Assembly: GCF_000614585.1 (NCBI RefSeq)
Contig: NZ_BAKX01000003.1
Span: 248,001-312,000 of the forward strand
From: Porphyromonas gingivicanis JCM 15907
GTDB lineage: Bacteria; Bacteroidota; Bacteroidia; Bacteroidales; Porphyromonadaceae
Direction: 5' to 3'
Length of the DNA: 64,000 nt
Below, one piece after another: positions 1 to 11,575 of this stretch (positions are counted from its first letter, which is position 1; the number at the start of each line of letters is the position of its first letter). The translations under genes were made by a program, and so were the position numbers. Under the pieces are notes generated by a model, which saw only the letters and a program-made list of their open reading frames with translations, made no database searches and had not been told where the DNA came from.

Positions 1-1214
1 AAGTATCTTGAAAGAGAAATTGTCTACTACAACGACTTCTTTAGTGTTAGGGATGTCTCGATTATAGTGAAGAATGAGTCCTGCCAAAGTATTGTACTCG
101 TCACTCTCGGGAAGCCCCAACTCAAATCTTTCATTGAGTTCGTCTATTTCGCTACGTCCGCTTATGATATAGGTGTTGTCGTCGATCTTTCGTTCTACGA
201 GCTTTTTTCTGTCGTGTTCATCTTCTATATCTCCGAATATCTCTTCTACCAAATCTTCTAAGGTAATGATACCCGATGTGCCTCCCATTTCATCTATAAC
301 GATGGCAATAGACTTTTTGCGCTGCATAAGTTGCTTCATCAGTTTATGCCCATAGGTACTATCGGTACATAAATAGCGGACTGCATTCTCTCCTGCCAAT
401 CTTTGCCCTTAAATATTTCCGAACAGTGTATATAGCCCACTACATCGTCTATGCTTTCTTTATAGACGATTACCTTAGAAAGCCCTGTGCTTATAAAGAT
501 ATTGGTTAATTCTTCGAGACTGGTTTCCAAAGAGCAAGCCACAATTTCATTACGAGGTATCATGCAGTCTCGGGCACGTACATCTGAGAAGTCAATAGCG
601 TTTTGAATGATTTTGACCTCTGTATCCAAAGAACCGAAAGAACCATCGGAGGAGAAACTTTCGCTCAAATAGTGATCCAAGTCGATTGTTGTAAGTTGTG
701 CGTGAGGGATAGACTGGTTCCTTTTACCCATAAGATAGAGGATGCCTTGCGATAGCTTGGTACATAGGATGCTTATAGGATACAGCAAAAAATAGCTAAA
801 CACTATTGGCAAGGCGAGGTGGCGCATAACCCCATTAGGGTCTTTTTTGAATTGAGATTTGGGTAAGTATTCGCCAAAAACAATAATAATAAGGGTAGAA
901 AGAATGGAGTTTACTAAAAGAAGAATCCCATCTGAAGTAATAAATCGTTGCAATATCGGATCTAAAACCTGAGACATAAACAGCCCATACATAACGAGAA
1001 CAATGTTATTACCCACAAGTATCGTAGTTATGTAGTTGTTCGGATTGCGAAATAGGATAGTGAGCATACGCCCCGTCAATCCACCTCTATTTCTATCCAA
1101 CTCGATACGGAGTTTGTCGCTCGTCAGATAGGCTATCTCCATTCCCGAAAAGAAGGCAGAAAGGATAAGCAGGATAATGATGTAGATTAGAATATATATG
1201 TTGTCGGACACCAC
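1..1214 (-). CDS. CNNM/CorC-family transporter (hemolysin-like), 3' end beyond window, frameshifted
   Basis: Inner-membrane protein of the DUF21 (CNNM) plus CBS-pair plus CorC_HlyC family, linked to divalent cation (Mg/Co) transport. The first ~170 residues hold the DUF21 membrane segments (FSGMEIAYL near residue 23, then LVGNNI and FGEYLPK). A CBS pair follows (ARDCMIPRNEIV, then KVIVYKESIDDVVGYIH). The frame breaks at about 361-365 and resumes as GHKLMKQLMQRKKSIAIV and the DEMGGTSGIITLEDLVEEIFGDI signature of the second CBS and CorC region, which runs off the left edge. One extra base in the CCGAT at the break restores the frame (Pro-Asp). The start is GTG at 1214, 33 bases after lptC, so it is the last gene of that operon seen here. 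A second family member is gldE at 54865-56217. Transport substrate is not shown by the sequence. Confidence 0.85.
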
Positions 1215-1247
1215 GGTTCTATTAACTTATTTTCAAAAGTAAGCAAC

Positions 1248-1852
1248 TTATTCGGAACTTTCCTCCTCTTCCTTTAGTTTCATACTTCCTCTACTGTGGT
1301 AGAAGGTGTATTTAGAGAAGTCTTGATTGGCAGAAAAATGACTCCCTTTGAGTACTTTGTCTTTTGTGATAATCGTTACAGTATCATCGGAATATATAAT
1401 GTTATCTCCCTTTTTCCAGTTGAGGGTTCGGGCAAAGAATTGGTCCCCATCCAAATTTATGACAGAGATGTTGCCGATGAGATTCCAAACTTCTTCCTCT
1501 GTATAATAGTAGGCGGTGTCCGCTTGTATTTGAGCCAAAAAATTTCTATTGCTATCTATTTTTTCGGATATAAACCCCGATGGGAAGTACCAGTACGGAC
1601 GAGGAGCTTTACTATAGATGTACACTCTTTAGCCTTGAGTCGATAGCGAGTTTCTCCAGAGTCTGAAACGAGTACATCGACATCTTTTGTAAGCATACTA
1701 TAGGCAGAATCTACCGAAAATCCATGTTCCGATGTAGTCGCCTTCTTATTGCCACAACTCATAGATGATAGCAATAAAAAAATAGCTAAAGTACCTAACC
1801 ATTGATGGATAGATACTTTAGCCAAAGAGAAAAATATATTCGTTCTTCTCAT
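1248..1852 (-). CDS. lptC: LPS export ABC transporter periplasmic protein LptC (frameshifted)
   Basis: LptC is the bitopic periplasmic partner of LptB2FG that passes lipopolysaccharide to LptA. The N-terminal half starts at ATG 1852 with a membrane or signal segment ending LLLSSMSCGNKK, a possible lipobox, followed by DSAYSMLTKDVDVLVSDSGETRYRLKAKE, typical of Bacteroidetes LptC. The frame breaks at 1623-1627. The rest, VYIYSKAPRPYWYFPSGFISEKID through SRGSMKLKEEEE, lies in another frame. Adding one base (Glu then Val-Tyr) joins them into about 201 residues, the usual length. It sits between the TPR gene and the CNNM transporter, as in related genomes. LptC is normally essential in Gram-negative cells, which argues that the break is a sequence error. 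Confidence 0.8.
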
Positions 1853-1906
1853 CTATAACAGAGGTATTGACTAATGCCTGTAATAACCTCTACAAAATGT
1901 TTTTGT

Positions 1907-3274
1907 TTAACGAATTACGGTGCTTTCGCCAATCCAACCTCCTACATAGAAGCTCTTGCCTGACTCTAACTCTGGGTGCATAAATACGTCTGTAGAGGAG
2001 GGGAGTGAGCGACGATAAGAAGCGATAAGCTGTGAAGCTTCAGTTGCTACCTTAGGATCTATGGAGCGAGCTTTTTCCAACTTGTCGATAACTAAGTAGT
2101 ACACGCAACGCTGTCTAATAGCATCTCCTGGGAAAATGCTTGATGCAGAGGCTGCATACATTTTGGCTATCAAAATGAGAGGACTACCCATAGATGGGTT
2201 TTCTGCCATAGCCTTGTTACAGAACTGACGTGCTTGAGAGTAATTGCGTGTATTCATTTGCATAACAGCCATGGTGTAATAGCAACTTGCCTTAATGTTT
2301 TTGTCGGAGGTCAAAGAGATAGCTTGCTCAAGGTAATTCATCGCTTCGGTATTACGGTTACTATTCATTGCCTCTTTGGCCAATCCTAATGCTGCGGCAG
2401 CTGTAGGCTTGATAGCGAAAAGATATTTACTAGCTTGGAAATAGATAGGGTCTTTTTCACAATCGGCGCTACGGAACATATCTAACATTGCTTGCAAGAA
2501 AGAGATATTATCCTTGTTAGCCTCCAAATCTTTACCATAAATCTTTACCAGAGTCTTACAGTCTGCCAATCCGCTCTGAGCGAAAAGAGCATCAAGCTGC
2601 CCCTTAAGGCTTCTAAGGTACTCTAATTGTACAGTGTCTCCTCCTTGTTCTGCTCTCTCTACAGCTTTTTCCATGAGATCATTGCCCGCCATATAATCTT
2701 TGATATACTGCTGGTGCCAAGACTCGTTGCCAATAGCTTTGTTCAAAGAAGAGAAGACATTGAAGTAAACAGCTTTAGGGTCTGCACTTTCCCCCATTTG
2801 TTCTACAATAGGCTTAGTCCAAGAGTAAATCATGTTATAATCTACCTTGTTCTTGTCTACCCAATTGAGATAATCCGTAATCTTACTTGAGGTAATCCAA
2901 TCTATTCCATACTTGGGATCATTACCAAAGTACTTGGCACGAGTATCGTAAACCTCTAAGAGCTCTTTAAGTAACTGCTCTTTTTGGGTAGCATCTGTTG
3001 TATTTTGTAGTTCCCAATTAAGAATCCGTACACCATAGATATAGATATTCTTGGTAGAAGCAGGACATTCCTTGTAAGCCGACTGCCAGTAAGAGCGAGC
3101 CTCTTTGAAGTTGCCTTCTTTGGCGTAAGAGGTGAAAAGGCTTATGTTCTCTCGGCATTTGATACTGTCTTGTCCTGTACCAAAAGGAGTATTTGTTTCT
3201 ACTCCTGTTTGAGCATATCCCATTAATGAATAAGCCAACAATGTGGCGGAAAAAAGCATTTTAATACGTTTCAT
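1907..3274 (-). CDS. Secreted tetratricopeptide-repeat protein
   Basis: Periplasmic or outer-membrane-associated TPR protein of about 455 residues. I choose the ATG at 3274 because it begins a clean signal peptide (MKRIKMLFSATLLAYSLMGYAQ). A start upstream at 3310 would put a charged, non-signal stretch in front. The mature part begins with a cysteine-containing segment (GQDSIKCRENISLF). The C-terminal half has helical TPR-like repeats (NTEAMNYLEQAISL, NYSQARQFCNKAMAENPSMG, DKLEKARSIDP). It lies between the barrel gene and lptC in one minus-strand operon, so an envelope-assembly scaffold is a reasonable guess. The sequence shows no enzymatic motif. Confidence 0.7.
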   Translation of the reverse strand: MKRIKMLFSATLLAYSLMGYAQTGVETNTPFGTGQDSIKCRENISLFTSYAKEGNFKEARSYWQSAYKECPASTKNIYIYGVRILNWELQNTTDATQKEQLLKELLEVYDTRAKYFGNDPKYGIDWITSSKITDYLNWVDKNKVDYNMIYSWTKPIVEQMGESADPKAVYFNVFSSLNKAIGNESWHQQYIKDYMAGNDLMEKAVERAEQGGDTVQLEYLRSLKGQLDALFAQSGLADCKTLVKIYGKDLEANKDNISFLQAMLDMFRSADCEKDPIYFQASKYLFAIKPTAAAALGLAKEAMNSNRNTEAMNYLEQAISLTSDKNIKASCYYTMAVMQMNTRNYSQARQFCNKAMAENPSMGSPLILIAKMYAASASSIFPGDAIRQRCVYYLVIDKLEKARSIDPKVATEASQLIASYRRSLPSSTDVFMHPELESGKSFYVGGWIGESTVIR

Positions 3275-3332
3275 TAGTATTATTCCTTTCTTATTGTTTT
3301 TTTGAACCATCTGCCTTTTGAGGGCAGTCCTT

Positions 3333-4636
3333 TTAATCTAACTTAATCTTACGGAACCAGCCTTCGTTAAAGCGAAGTCCCACGGTAAAACGGATATAGT
3401 TCTCGTGAACCCATTCCTTAGTCAAAGGCATGAGATGACCATAATCGAGGGTTAAATCCAAGAAAGATCTTCTATCTACCATAGGGATTCCCACTCCCAA
3501 TGATATCCCTCCTTTGTAGTATCCGCTCAAACTCTTTCCCGTGGGTAGTTGAAGATAAGAATTTTCAGCAGAAAAACCTCCTCTATACTCGATTTTTTTC
3601 CAAAAAGAACGATCCGAAGCATCGGGGGTATAGGCTATTCCCATGCCAGCTTGCCATTGATTTTGCACTTTATAGGTTTCTTTTTCGAGAATCGCTCCCT
3701 GCCAAAAGTTGTATTGTAAATCTGCAGTGAACAGTAACTTCTGATTGACCTCATAGGCAACACCTGCTCCTAACTGCATAGGTACTTTATAGTCACTGTT
3801 AGAACTAACAGAGTCAGAACTAATGATATTCTTTGGCACACCTGACTGTAATACACTTTCTTGATGTATAGCTACGCTTTTCAAAGGAAGCGAAGGTGTG
3901 TAAGTAATGCCCAATGTTAGTTTGTCAGACTTTGCGATTGGCATAGTGTACTGCATCCCCACAGAGCCCTTGAATCCAGAAAGTCTCAATGCATCGAAGA
4001 AAAGTGTGTTATAAGACGATGAGGTGTTGTAACTCACTGTTTGTATATGCTTGAGTCTCCGAGAAGAAAAGAGGCATTTATTCCAATAGAAAAGCCCTTG
4101 AAAGGAGCGAAAGCTGTACCTAAATAAAATTCGTTGATAGTTCCATTCCCACTATAATCAACGGAATATTTTTGTTTGGCATTAGTTCCAATTGGTTGAG
4201 TACTACCGAAACGATATCCTACAGAAGAGTAGGGCATAACTCCTGCACTCACTGCCATCCATTTGGTTACGGGGAAAAGCATGCTGAGATACTCAAAGTT
4301 ACCTAAAAGACGACTATCGCTCTTATTATTCTCGGCAAACCAAGAGAAGCCAATGCTCGAAGAGAAGTCCATAATGAACGTTTGGGAGTCGACAGCAATA
4401 TACGAAGCTGGATTTTTGGGGTTAATATGTCCTTTGGAACTAAGAGCAATACCTGTGTTACCTAAGCTACGAGAAGTGTTGGAAGCTGATTGCGATAGAG
4501 AACCAATTCCAAATCTTGTATAGGGAGACTCGGTACTATTGTTTTGAGCCTTGATAAGAGGCGAGAAAAGCAACGCCACCGCCCAAAAAGAGAGTATATA
4601 CGAGAGCTTAGTGCTCAAACTGTGCTTTTTGTACAT
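3333..4636 (-). CDS. Outer-membrane beta-barrel protein (frameshifted)
   Basis: Predicted outer-membrane protein of about 434 residues once repaired. The N-terminal part has a signal peptide ending LLFSPLIKAQ, then SPYTRFGIGSLSQ and alternating amphipathic strands (MAVSAGVMPYSSVGYRFG, FYLGTAFAPFKGFSIGINASF). The frame breaks at 4035-4039. The second part continues with SYNTLFFDALRLSGFKGSVGMQYT and ends in strands (EGWFRKIKLD, IRFTVGLRF) as barrel proteins do. One added base (Gln-Val) joins the halves. Its start overlaps the 3' end of coaX by about 29 bases. Function is unknown. The neighbourhood (TPR protein, lptC) suggests an envelope role. Confidence 0.7.
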
Positions 4637-5371
4637 TGTATTCTAATAATTTATCTAACCCTTTCATTACAAGGTTTGGTTCTACAAAGGTCACACTTTT
4701 TAGTTTATCAGCAAAATAGGGGGCATAACCTCCTGTTAGCAATACTGTATACAATGGATGTTGATCTTTTATTTTACGGCAATATCCTTCGATTTCAAAT
4801 AGAATTCCATCCATAATGCCTGCTAAGATAGCTTCTTCGGTGGTGTTACCGAGGTCTTTGTAGGCGATAGCTAACTCTACCTGTGGCAGTTTAGCTGTTG
4901 CCTGATGTAACGATATACTCCTAGTTAAAGGTCCAGGAGAGATATTTCCTCCGAGGTAGACCCCAGCCGAAGAGATGCGTTCGTAAGTGATAGCTGTGCC
5001 TATATCTATAACTAATATCTCATGCCCTTTAGGAGCTATCTCGTAGCTCCTACAGCTAAGGCAATGCGATCTGCTCCTAATTGTCTTCGATGATAGCGAA
5101 TCTCCTTTAGCGGGATTTCGGTTTTCTCATCAAGATATAGAAAGAAGGAGCAACGCTCTCGAAGAAATTCAATAACTCGACTTTCAGAAGTCCCTACTGC
5201 ACTATACAGAGCCCTGAGAGAAACATTGGATGGCACATCGCATAGAGAAGCCAAATCAGACTGCGAAAGCTCTCGAAACAGTATTTGTTCCGACAACTTT
5301 CCATCATCCGAAAGAGTAACCTTACAGTAGGTGTTGCCCCTATCTATCAGTATGTTTCGAGTGCGAAGCAT
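4608..5371 (-). CDS. coaX: Type III pantothenate kinase (frameshifted)
   Basis: CoaX phosphorylates pantothenate, the first committed step of coenzyme A synthesis. The N-terminal part has the phosphate-1 region ILIDRGNTYCKVTLSD and the family signature LGADRIALAVGA. The frame breaks at 5042-5049. The next frame gives YEIAPKGHEILVIDIGTAITYE (the phosphate-2 aspartate region), GGNISPGPLTRSISLHQATAKLP, GNTTEEAI and GIMDGILFEIEGY, ending VLLTGGYAPYFA. One extra base joins them at about 254 residues, the normal length. It follows lipA by 35 bases. panC, an earlier step of the same pathway, is at 23364. The C-terminal part is easy to mis-annotate as a separate 68-residue ORF. Confidence 0.88.
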
Positions 5372-5406
5372 ATTGTACCGATTATTGATACTCTTAACAG
5401 AAGGTT

Positions 5407-6264
5407 TTACTTCTTGATAATGTGCTGCTCAGCATGATAGGAAGAGCGTACCAAAGGAGCACTTTCTACATGGGTAAACCCTTTACTCATAGCTATCTCT
5501 TTGAGGTAGTCGAAATACTCAGGTGTAAGATATTCTACTACAGGGATGTTCTTTCGACTCGGTCTAAGATATTGTCCTATCGTGAGGATGCTAACTCCTT
5601 TTTCTCGAACATCGTCCATCAGTTGTATAATCTCTTCTTCTTCTTCTCCCAAGCCTAACATAAGTCCAGTTTTAGCAGGGATGCCTGACAGGGCTATGCG
5701 CTGCAAAACAGCAAGACTTGTATCATAAGTCGCTACACTGCGAACAGATGGAGTTAGTCTACGTACAGTTTCCATATTATGCGATATAACCTCTGGTTGA
5801 GCTGCTATAATCTTGTCGACCATAACTAAATCTCCTCTAAAGTCTGGAATTAAAACTTCGCATGTTACTCCTGGGTTCAGCTTCTTGATAGCAAGAATAG
5901 TTTGTACCCAATGCTCAGCCCCTCCATCAGGGAGATCGTCTCTATCTACACTGGTAATGACGGCATGTTTTAGCTTAAGCGTTTTCACACTCTCGGCAAC
6001 GGCTTGAGGTTCGTTGGGATCTAAAGGAAGAGGACGTCCTGACTCGGTGTTACAAAAGCGACAGCTACGAGTGCAGATATTACCACCAATCATAAAAGTA
6101 GCAGTACCTCGACTCCAACACTCTCCTTGGTTGGGACAACGACCACTACTGCAAATAGTGTGTAGACAGTGACCTTCTATAACTTGGCGCGTAGTACCAT
6201 ACGTGACACTACCGCCCATTTTGATGCGAAGCCACTCTGGTTTTTTTACAAAGTTACTGGGCAT
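5407..6264 (-). CDS. lipA: Lipoyl synthase
   Basis: Radical SAM enzyme that inserts two sulfurs into the octanoyl group on lipoyl carrier domains. The auxiliary cluster motif C38-x4-C43-x5-C49 (CSSGRCPNQGEC) and the radical SAM motif C64-x3-C68-x2-C71 (CTRSCRFC) are both present, with TSVDRDDLPDGGAEHW and the C-terminal VRSSYHAEQH whose Ser ligates the auxiliary cluster. 285 residues is full length. It sits 33 bases after DPP IV and 35 before coaX. Intact, in contrast to both neighbours. Confidence 0.96.
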   Translation of the reverse strand: MPSNFVKKPEWLRIKMGGSVTYGTTRQVIEGHCLHTICSSGRCPNQGECWSRGTATFMIGGNICTRSCRFCNTESGRPLPLDPNEPQAVAESVKTLKLKHAVITSVDRDDLPDGGAEHWVQTILAIKKLNPGVTCEVLIPDFRGDLVMVDKIIAAQPEVISHNMETVRRLTPSVRSVATYDTSLAVLQRIALSGIPAKTGLMLGLGEEEEEIIQLMDDVREKGVSILTIGQYLRPSRKNIPVVEYLTPEYFDYLKEIAMSKGFTHVESAPLVRSSYHAEQHIIKK

Positions 6265-6297
6265 AATACCTTATAGTGTAGAAAAGATGTTTGGTTA

Positions 6298-8494
6298 TTA
6301 TAGGTTTTTCTTTAAGAAGTCTATTTTCTTCTTGTAAAGATGTTGGCGTGTGTTTCCGCCATAGATACTATGGTCTTTGTCGGTATAAATAGCATTTCAA
6401 AAGGAATATCATGCTGTACCAATACTTCTACAAAATCCATGGCGTTTTGAAGATGCACATTGTCATCCGCACCTCCATGTACGATGAGAAGATTCCCTTT
6501 TAAGTTCTTAGCCATGTGCAGAGGAGCTCCCTTGGTATAGCCATCAGGGTTTTCTTGAGGAGTACGTAGATAACGCTCAGTATAGATAGTATCATAATAA
6601 CGCCAATCGGTTACAGGAGCTACCGATATACCTGCTTTGAAAACGCCTTCACCTCGACACATCGTGAGAAGTGTCATATAACCTCCAAAGCTCCATCCCC
6701 ATATACCAATTCGAGAAGCATCGACAAAAGGTAGTTTCCCAAAGGCTTTGGCTGCTGCTATTTGGTCATCGGATTCAAGAATGCCCAGTTGCATATAGGT
6801 ACACTTCCTCCATTCCCTACCTCTTGAACCTGTACCTCGACCATCTACACAAGCCACAAGATATCCCTCTTGGGCGAGGTAGTACTCCCAGCCCATACTG
6901 AAACGATCTAAAACTTCTTGAGAGTCGGGACCGCTGTACTGTACCATAAGAAGAGGGTACTGTTTGTTAGGGTCAAAGTCTTTGGGCTTCTGCATCCAAC
7001 CATTGAGAGTAATGCCTCCGCCAATTTCTAACTGAATGAATTCTTTAGGAGCGAAGCGATACTCTTTGATACGCTTTGCCAAATCTTGGTTTTCTTCAAG
7101 CATACGGAGTTGTTTGCCATCTTTACTGCTGTGGATAGAGTATTGATGGGGGGTATCTGTGTTGCTAAAAACGTTGAGGAAATGGGTAAAGTCGCTACTA
7201 AAAGTAGCATCATTTATTCCGCTCTTACCTGCTAAAACCTGTATTTTACCCGAAGGAGTAACCTTCAAAATTCGGCGTTGTGTAGCTTTTACATCTGCTG
7301 CTTGGTAGTAGATATTGCCTTGCTTGTCGGCTCCATAAAGAGTCAAAACATCGTAAGCCCCCTTGGTAAGTTGCGCTTTCTTTTCGCCAATGGGAGAGTA
7401 CTGATAGATATGCGCATAGCCATCCTTTTCGCTAACCATGGTAAAGCCTTGTTGAGAGATAATAAGGCTACGCACCCACTCGGTCTTTATGTAAGCCTCG
7501 TCAGTGTCTCTTAAGGCTTGTTGCGCTACAAGAGTAGCAGGGTTAACCATAAAGAGTTTGAAGTCGTTTTGATGTCTATTGAGAGTGAAAACTGCTAACC
7601 CATTCTTGATAGGTGTAAACTCAATACGAGGCAGATAAGTTTCCTTATCAACAGGTAAAACTACTTGGCGAGCTACCTTTTGATTGATATTATAAACAAA
7701 GAGAGAGACATCGGAGTTTTTTTCACCAGCCTTAGGATATTTGTAGGTATAGTTTACGGGATACAATCGCTTTCCATAGAGAGGCATATCGTAGGCTTTT
7801 ACTGCCGACTCATCAAAGCGTACATAGGCAAGATAATTATTGTCAGCACTCCAAGAGAGTAACTTGGTGGAGCCCAACTCCTCTTCATATACCCAATCGG
7901 TAGCTCCATATATAATTTCATTCTTTTTACCATCAGTAGTAACCTGTATCTCACTATCGAAGTCAAACTTGTGGATAAAGATGTTATTATCTCGAACAAA
8001 GGCTACCATACGACCATCTGGACTGAAGGTCGGAATCATAATCAACCCCTCTTTAGAACTGAGAGGCGATAAACGATTTCTACGAACATCATAATGGTAC
8101 ACCTTAGAGCGAGAAGAGTGACGATATATCTGCTCTGTCTCGGTCATGAGCAACATGTGGTTCCCCCCCGGAGCTATGATATAGTCATCAATATGCTTTA
8201 TGGAGCATCCGTTTGTTGGGCGAGGTCGAACAAAACCCTTACCTCCCTGCCGGTAGCAAACTCAGACTGGGTTATCCTTGTCCTTTCGTAATTCAACTCT
8301 GTATAGTAACGTCCATCATCCATAGAGCGGAAGCCTCTACCTGCATGCTTGTACGCAAAATGCCAATTCGTAATCTCCTCAATAGAAAAAGGTTTACTGC
8401 CATTTTGAGCTGTAGCTGTTTGAGGCAACCATGTTCCCAAAGAGAGTATAAAAATAGAGACAAGTGAAGTAAAAAAGTTTCTGGACTTTAACAT
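6298..8494 (-). CDS. Dipeptidyl peptidase IV, S9 family (two frameshifts)
   Basis: Exported serine peptidase that removes X-Pro dipeptides. In asaccharolytic Porphyromonadaceae it feeds peptide catabolism. The signal peptide is near the start (LGTWLPQTATAQ). The frame breaks at 8200-8206 (between QQTDAP and IKHIDDYIIAPGGNH). A long middle part holds the beta-propeller and the alpha/beta hydrolase nucleophile GWSFGGYMT, then the aspartate in HGGADDNVH. A second break at about 6380-6384 hides the catalytic histidine: the other frame reads DKDHSIYGGNTRQHLYKKKIDF and stops at 6298. Each break is mended by one extra base, giving about 732 residues, close to the usual family size. Taken literally, the sequence would encode an inactive enzyme. 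Confidence 0.9.
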
Positions 8495-8561
8495 AATGTT
8501 TTTCTGATGCTAATATGGATGATTCCAATAACGTTACTAAAAGTTTATCCCCGAATTGTTA

Positions 8562-8999
8562 TTAGCGCTTTAGTACAATAACAGGTTGTTTATCATTCTT
8601 ATCCTTGTAAAGAAATGCCTCTTGTCCTTTTACATAAATATAGGTAATAGACTCAAGCAAAGCGTAGTATTCGGTTTCAAATCCATTACCAGGGCATCCG
8701 ACTAGGGTAGAAAATACATCTTTAATTTTTATAGTCCCTGATGTTTTGAGTGTAAAAGGAGCACCATAGCTATTACAGATTGCTTTTCCTCCTATACGCA
8801 TCTCTTTAATATCAAAGTTTATAGTCATAGGCTCTTCGCCCAAAAATTTGTTTCCATTGATATGGGTTACTTGCCAATCTCCTGCTATTTCTTCCAGAGA
8901 AGCTCCATTATGATTCATTTTACAAGCGCAGGAAGTTAGTAGTACAAATGTTGCGACAGTGGCAAGTAGTAAAAAAAACACTTTCTTATTAGTTTTCAT
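8562..8999 (-). CDS. META-domain lipoprotein (HslJ-like)
   Basis: Small lipoprotein of 145 residues. The signal peptide ends in the lipobox LLTSC, giving Cys at residue 24. The rest is one META domain: the GDWQVTHINGNKF strand, then GGKAICNSYGAPFTL (the conserved CN-Y-G core), VGCPGNGFETEYYALLESITYIYV and a final LYKDKNDKQPVIVLK. META proteins such as HslJ are heat-inducible or stress-linked outer-membrane lipoproteins in other bacteria. Here it lies between murI and DPP IV on the same strand, probably co-transcribed. Substrate unknown. Confidence 0.8.
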   Translation of the reverse strand: MKTNKKVFFLLLATVATFVLLTSCACKMNHNGASLEEIAGDWQVTHINGNKFLGEEPMTINFDIKEMRIGGKAICNSYGAPFTLKTSGTIKIKDVFSTLVGCPGNGFETEYYALLESITYIYVKGQEAFLYKDKNDKQPVIVLKR

Positions 9000-9049
9000 A
9001 GTTGATGGATATTATTTAGTGAATGATTTTAGTGTAATAACATACAGAG

Positions 9050-9883
9050 TTAGTCTATGATGATTTGCTCAGCGAGGATAGACTCTTGTAGAAAAACAGA
9101 GGCTTTTTCGACGAATTTACTTTCTTGCTCGGTACTAAGATAACGTGTAGTACCTTCTTTAGAGAGTCTCTGTTCCATATCACGGTGTCTTAATAAATAA
9201 TCTTTCAGAGAGGTTGCTACGTATTCTCCCTGTGCTACAATATGAACGAAAGAGGGAAGATATTGTTGTATTTTCTCTCGCAAAAGAGGGTAGTGTGTAC
9301 AACCTAATACGATTGTGTCAATAGCTCTATCTTTAGATAAAAGAGCCTCCAAATGTTTGCGAACAAAGAAGTCTGCACCAAGGCTATTATACTCTCCATT
9401 TTCAACAAGAGGCACCCACATAGGACAAGCCTCTTCATGCACTACGAGAGAGGGGAATAGCTTGCCTATCTCTATGGGATAGCTATGACTCCCCACGGTA
9501 CCTTCTGTAGCCAAAATACCTACATGCTTGGTACTACTTAATTGATCTATAATCTCTATGGTAGGACGTATAACCCCCAATACTCTTCGAGTAGGATCTT
9601 CCATGAGAGGCAAATCTTGTTGCTGTATAGAACGAAGAGCTTTGGCAGAGGCTGTATTGCATGCCAAAATAACCAAGGGACAACCGAAAGAGAATAATTT
9701 CTTTACCGCTTGGAGGGTAAACTTATAGACAATTTCAAAAGAACGACTTCCATAAGGCGAACGAGCATTATCTCCCAAATAGAGATAGTCATACTGAGGC
9801 ATCACTTTACGTATTTCGTTAAGGATGGTAAGTCCGCCATAACCTGAGTCAAATATGCCAATAGGGGCCTTCTGTGATAACAT
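9050..9883 (-). CDS. murI: Glutamate racemase
   Basis: Makes D-glutamate for peptidoglycan. The two catalytic cysteines are in ACNTASA (C75) and GCTHYPLL (C195), with IGIFDSGYGGLT at the N terminus and GDNARSPYG near residue 40. 277 residues is normal. It is the first gene of a minus-strand run that continues through the META lipoprotein, DPP IV and lipA with short gaps. A TAACTTTG -7-like box lies upstream at 9913-9920 (minus). Confidence 0.95.
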   Translation of the reverse strand: MLSQKAPIGIFDSGYGGLTILNEIRKVMPQYDYLYLGDNARSPYGSRSFEIVYKFTLQAVKKLFSFGCPLVILACNTASAKALRSIQQQDLPLMEDPTRRVLGVIRPTIEIIDQLSSTKHVGILATEGTVGSHSYPIEIGKLFPSLVVHEEACPMWVPLVENGEYNSLGADFFVRKHLEALLSKDRAIDTIVLGCTHYPLLREKIQQYLPSFVHIVAQGEYVATSLKDYLLRHRDMEQRLSKEGTTRYLSTEQESKFVEKASVFLQESILAEQIIID

Positions 9884-10171
9884 TCTATTGATGCCTGCTC
9901 TTTTTCGGCTCTCAAAGTTACTATTTTTCTTGAGAGCGGAGTAGTTTCTTAGTAGCGATTTATCTCTGATTGTCTGAAAAGAGGGCTGTTATTTTGCTTA
10001 AGAGAGTTCATTATTAAGTAGCTATTAATCTTTGAAAGGGAACTCATATTTCCTTTCGACTCTAACATTTATTCTCCTCAAGTGCAATATTCCACTTTTG
10101 ACAAAACATCTGGGAACTATTGTATTAGCTTCAAAAACACTTTTGTAACAAACTTCTTCTGTGAAGTATTT

Positions 10172-10257
10172 GAAAGGTATAATGGTTGAGTGAGAAACCA
10201 TTATACCTTTTGTCATTAACCTTTAACCCTTACACTTGTAACCATTAACCCTTTTGA
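10172..10257. repeat. Intergenic palindromic repeat cluster A
   Basis: A perfect 15-bp inverted repeat, AAAGGTATAATGGTT (10173-10187) against AACCATTATACCTTT (10196-10210) with an 8-base loop, followed by inverted copies of the same theme (CATTAACCTTT at 10214 and AACCATTAACCCTTTTGA at 10240-10257). Related clusters are at 21558, 32528, 41647 and 51660. Confidence 0.75.
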
Positions 10258-10371
10258 AAAAATCCATTTGACTTTTTTGTTATGTGAAGGAGGTGTTAGC
10301 CTTTCTTCTCTTCGATATGCTCTTCAGAAAAGAATCTTTCTAACGAAAGTATGGTCAATTCAATATTGTTG

Positions 10372-10388
10372 GCTACCTTTGCGGTAGC
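10372..10388 (+). promoter_or_regulatory. Probable gapA promoter -7 box within an inverted repeat
   Basis: TACCTTTG (10374-10381) matches the Bacteroidetes -7 consensus TAnnTTTG. No TTG stands at the right distance upstream. The box is covered by the inverted repeat GCTACC-N5-GGTAGC (10372-10377 and 10383-10388), which could be an operator. The start codon of gapA is about 170 bases downstream. Confidence 0.5.
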
Positions 10389-10550
10389 TTCACGGGGAGG
10401 GTATTTACAAAACTTCTTTTGTAAGATGTAAAGCAACTTTTATACCTCTCTTTTATCCATTGTAGGTGGGTAGAGTGGTGGCTTGTGAGAGTTCTTTTCC
10501 GTGTAGTCAGCACACTATGCTTATTAAACAATTCAAAATAGTAAATATAA

Positions 10551-11564
<1,014 letters not shown>

Positions 11565-11575
11565 TATATAACATC

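Noticed and set aside
4608-4814. Separate 68-residue protein
   Set aside because: It is the C-terminal end of coaX; the frame is continuous from the break at 5042-5049.
10025-10216. 63-codon minus-strand ORF in the murI-gapA gap
   Set aside because: No protein-like pattern; it overlaps the palindromic repeat cluster and is explained by chance in an AT-rich gap.
10172-10257. CRISPR array
   Set aside because: Units are degenerate, in both orientations and without regular unique spacers, and no cas gene is in the window.
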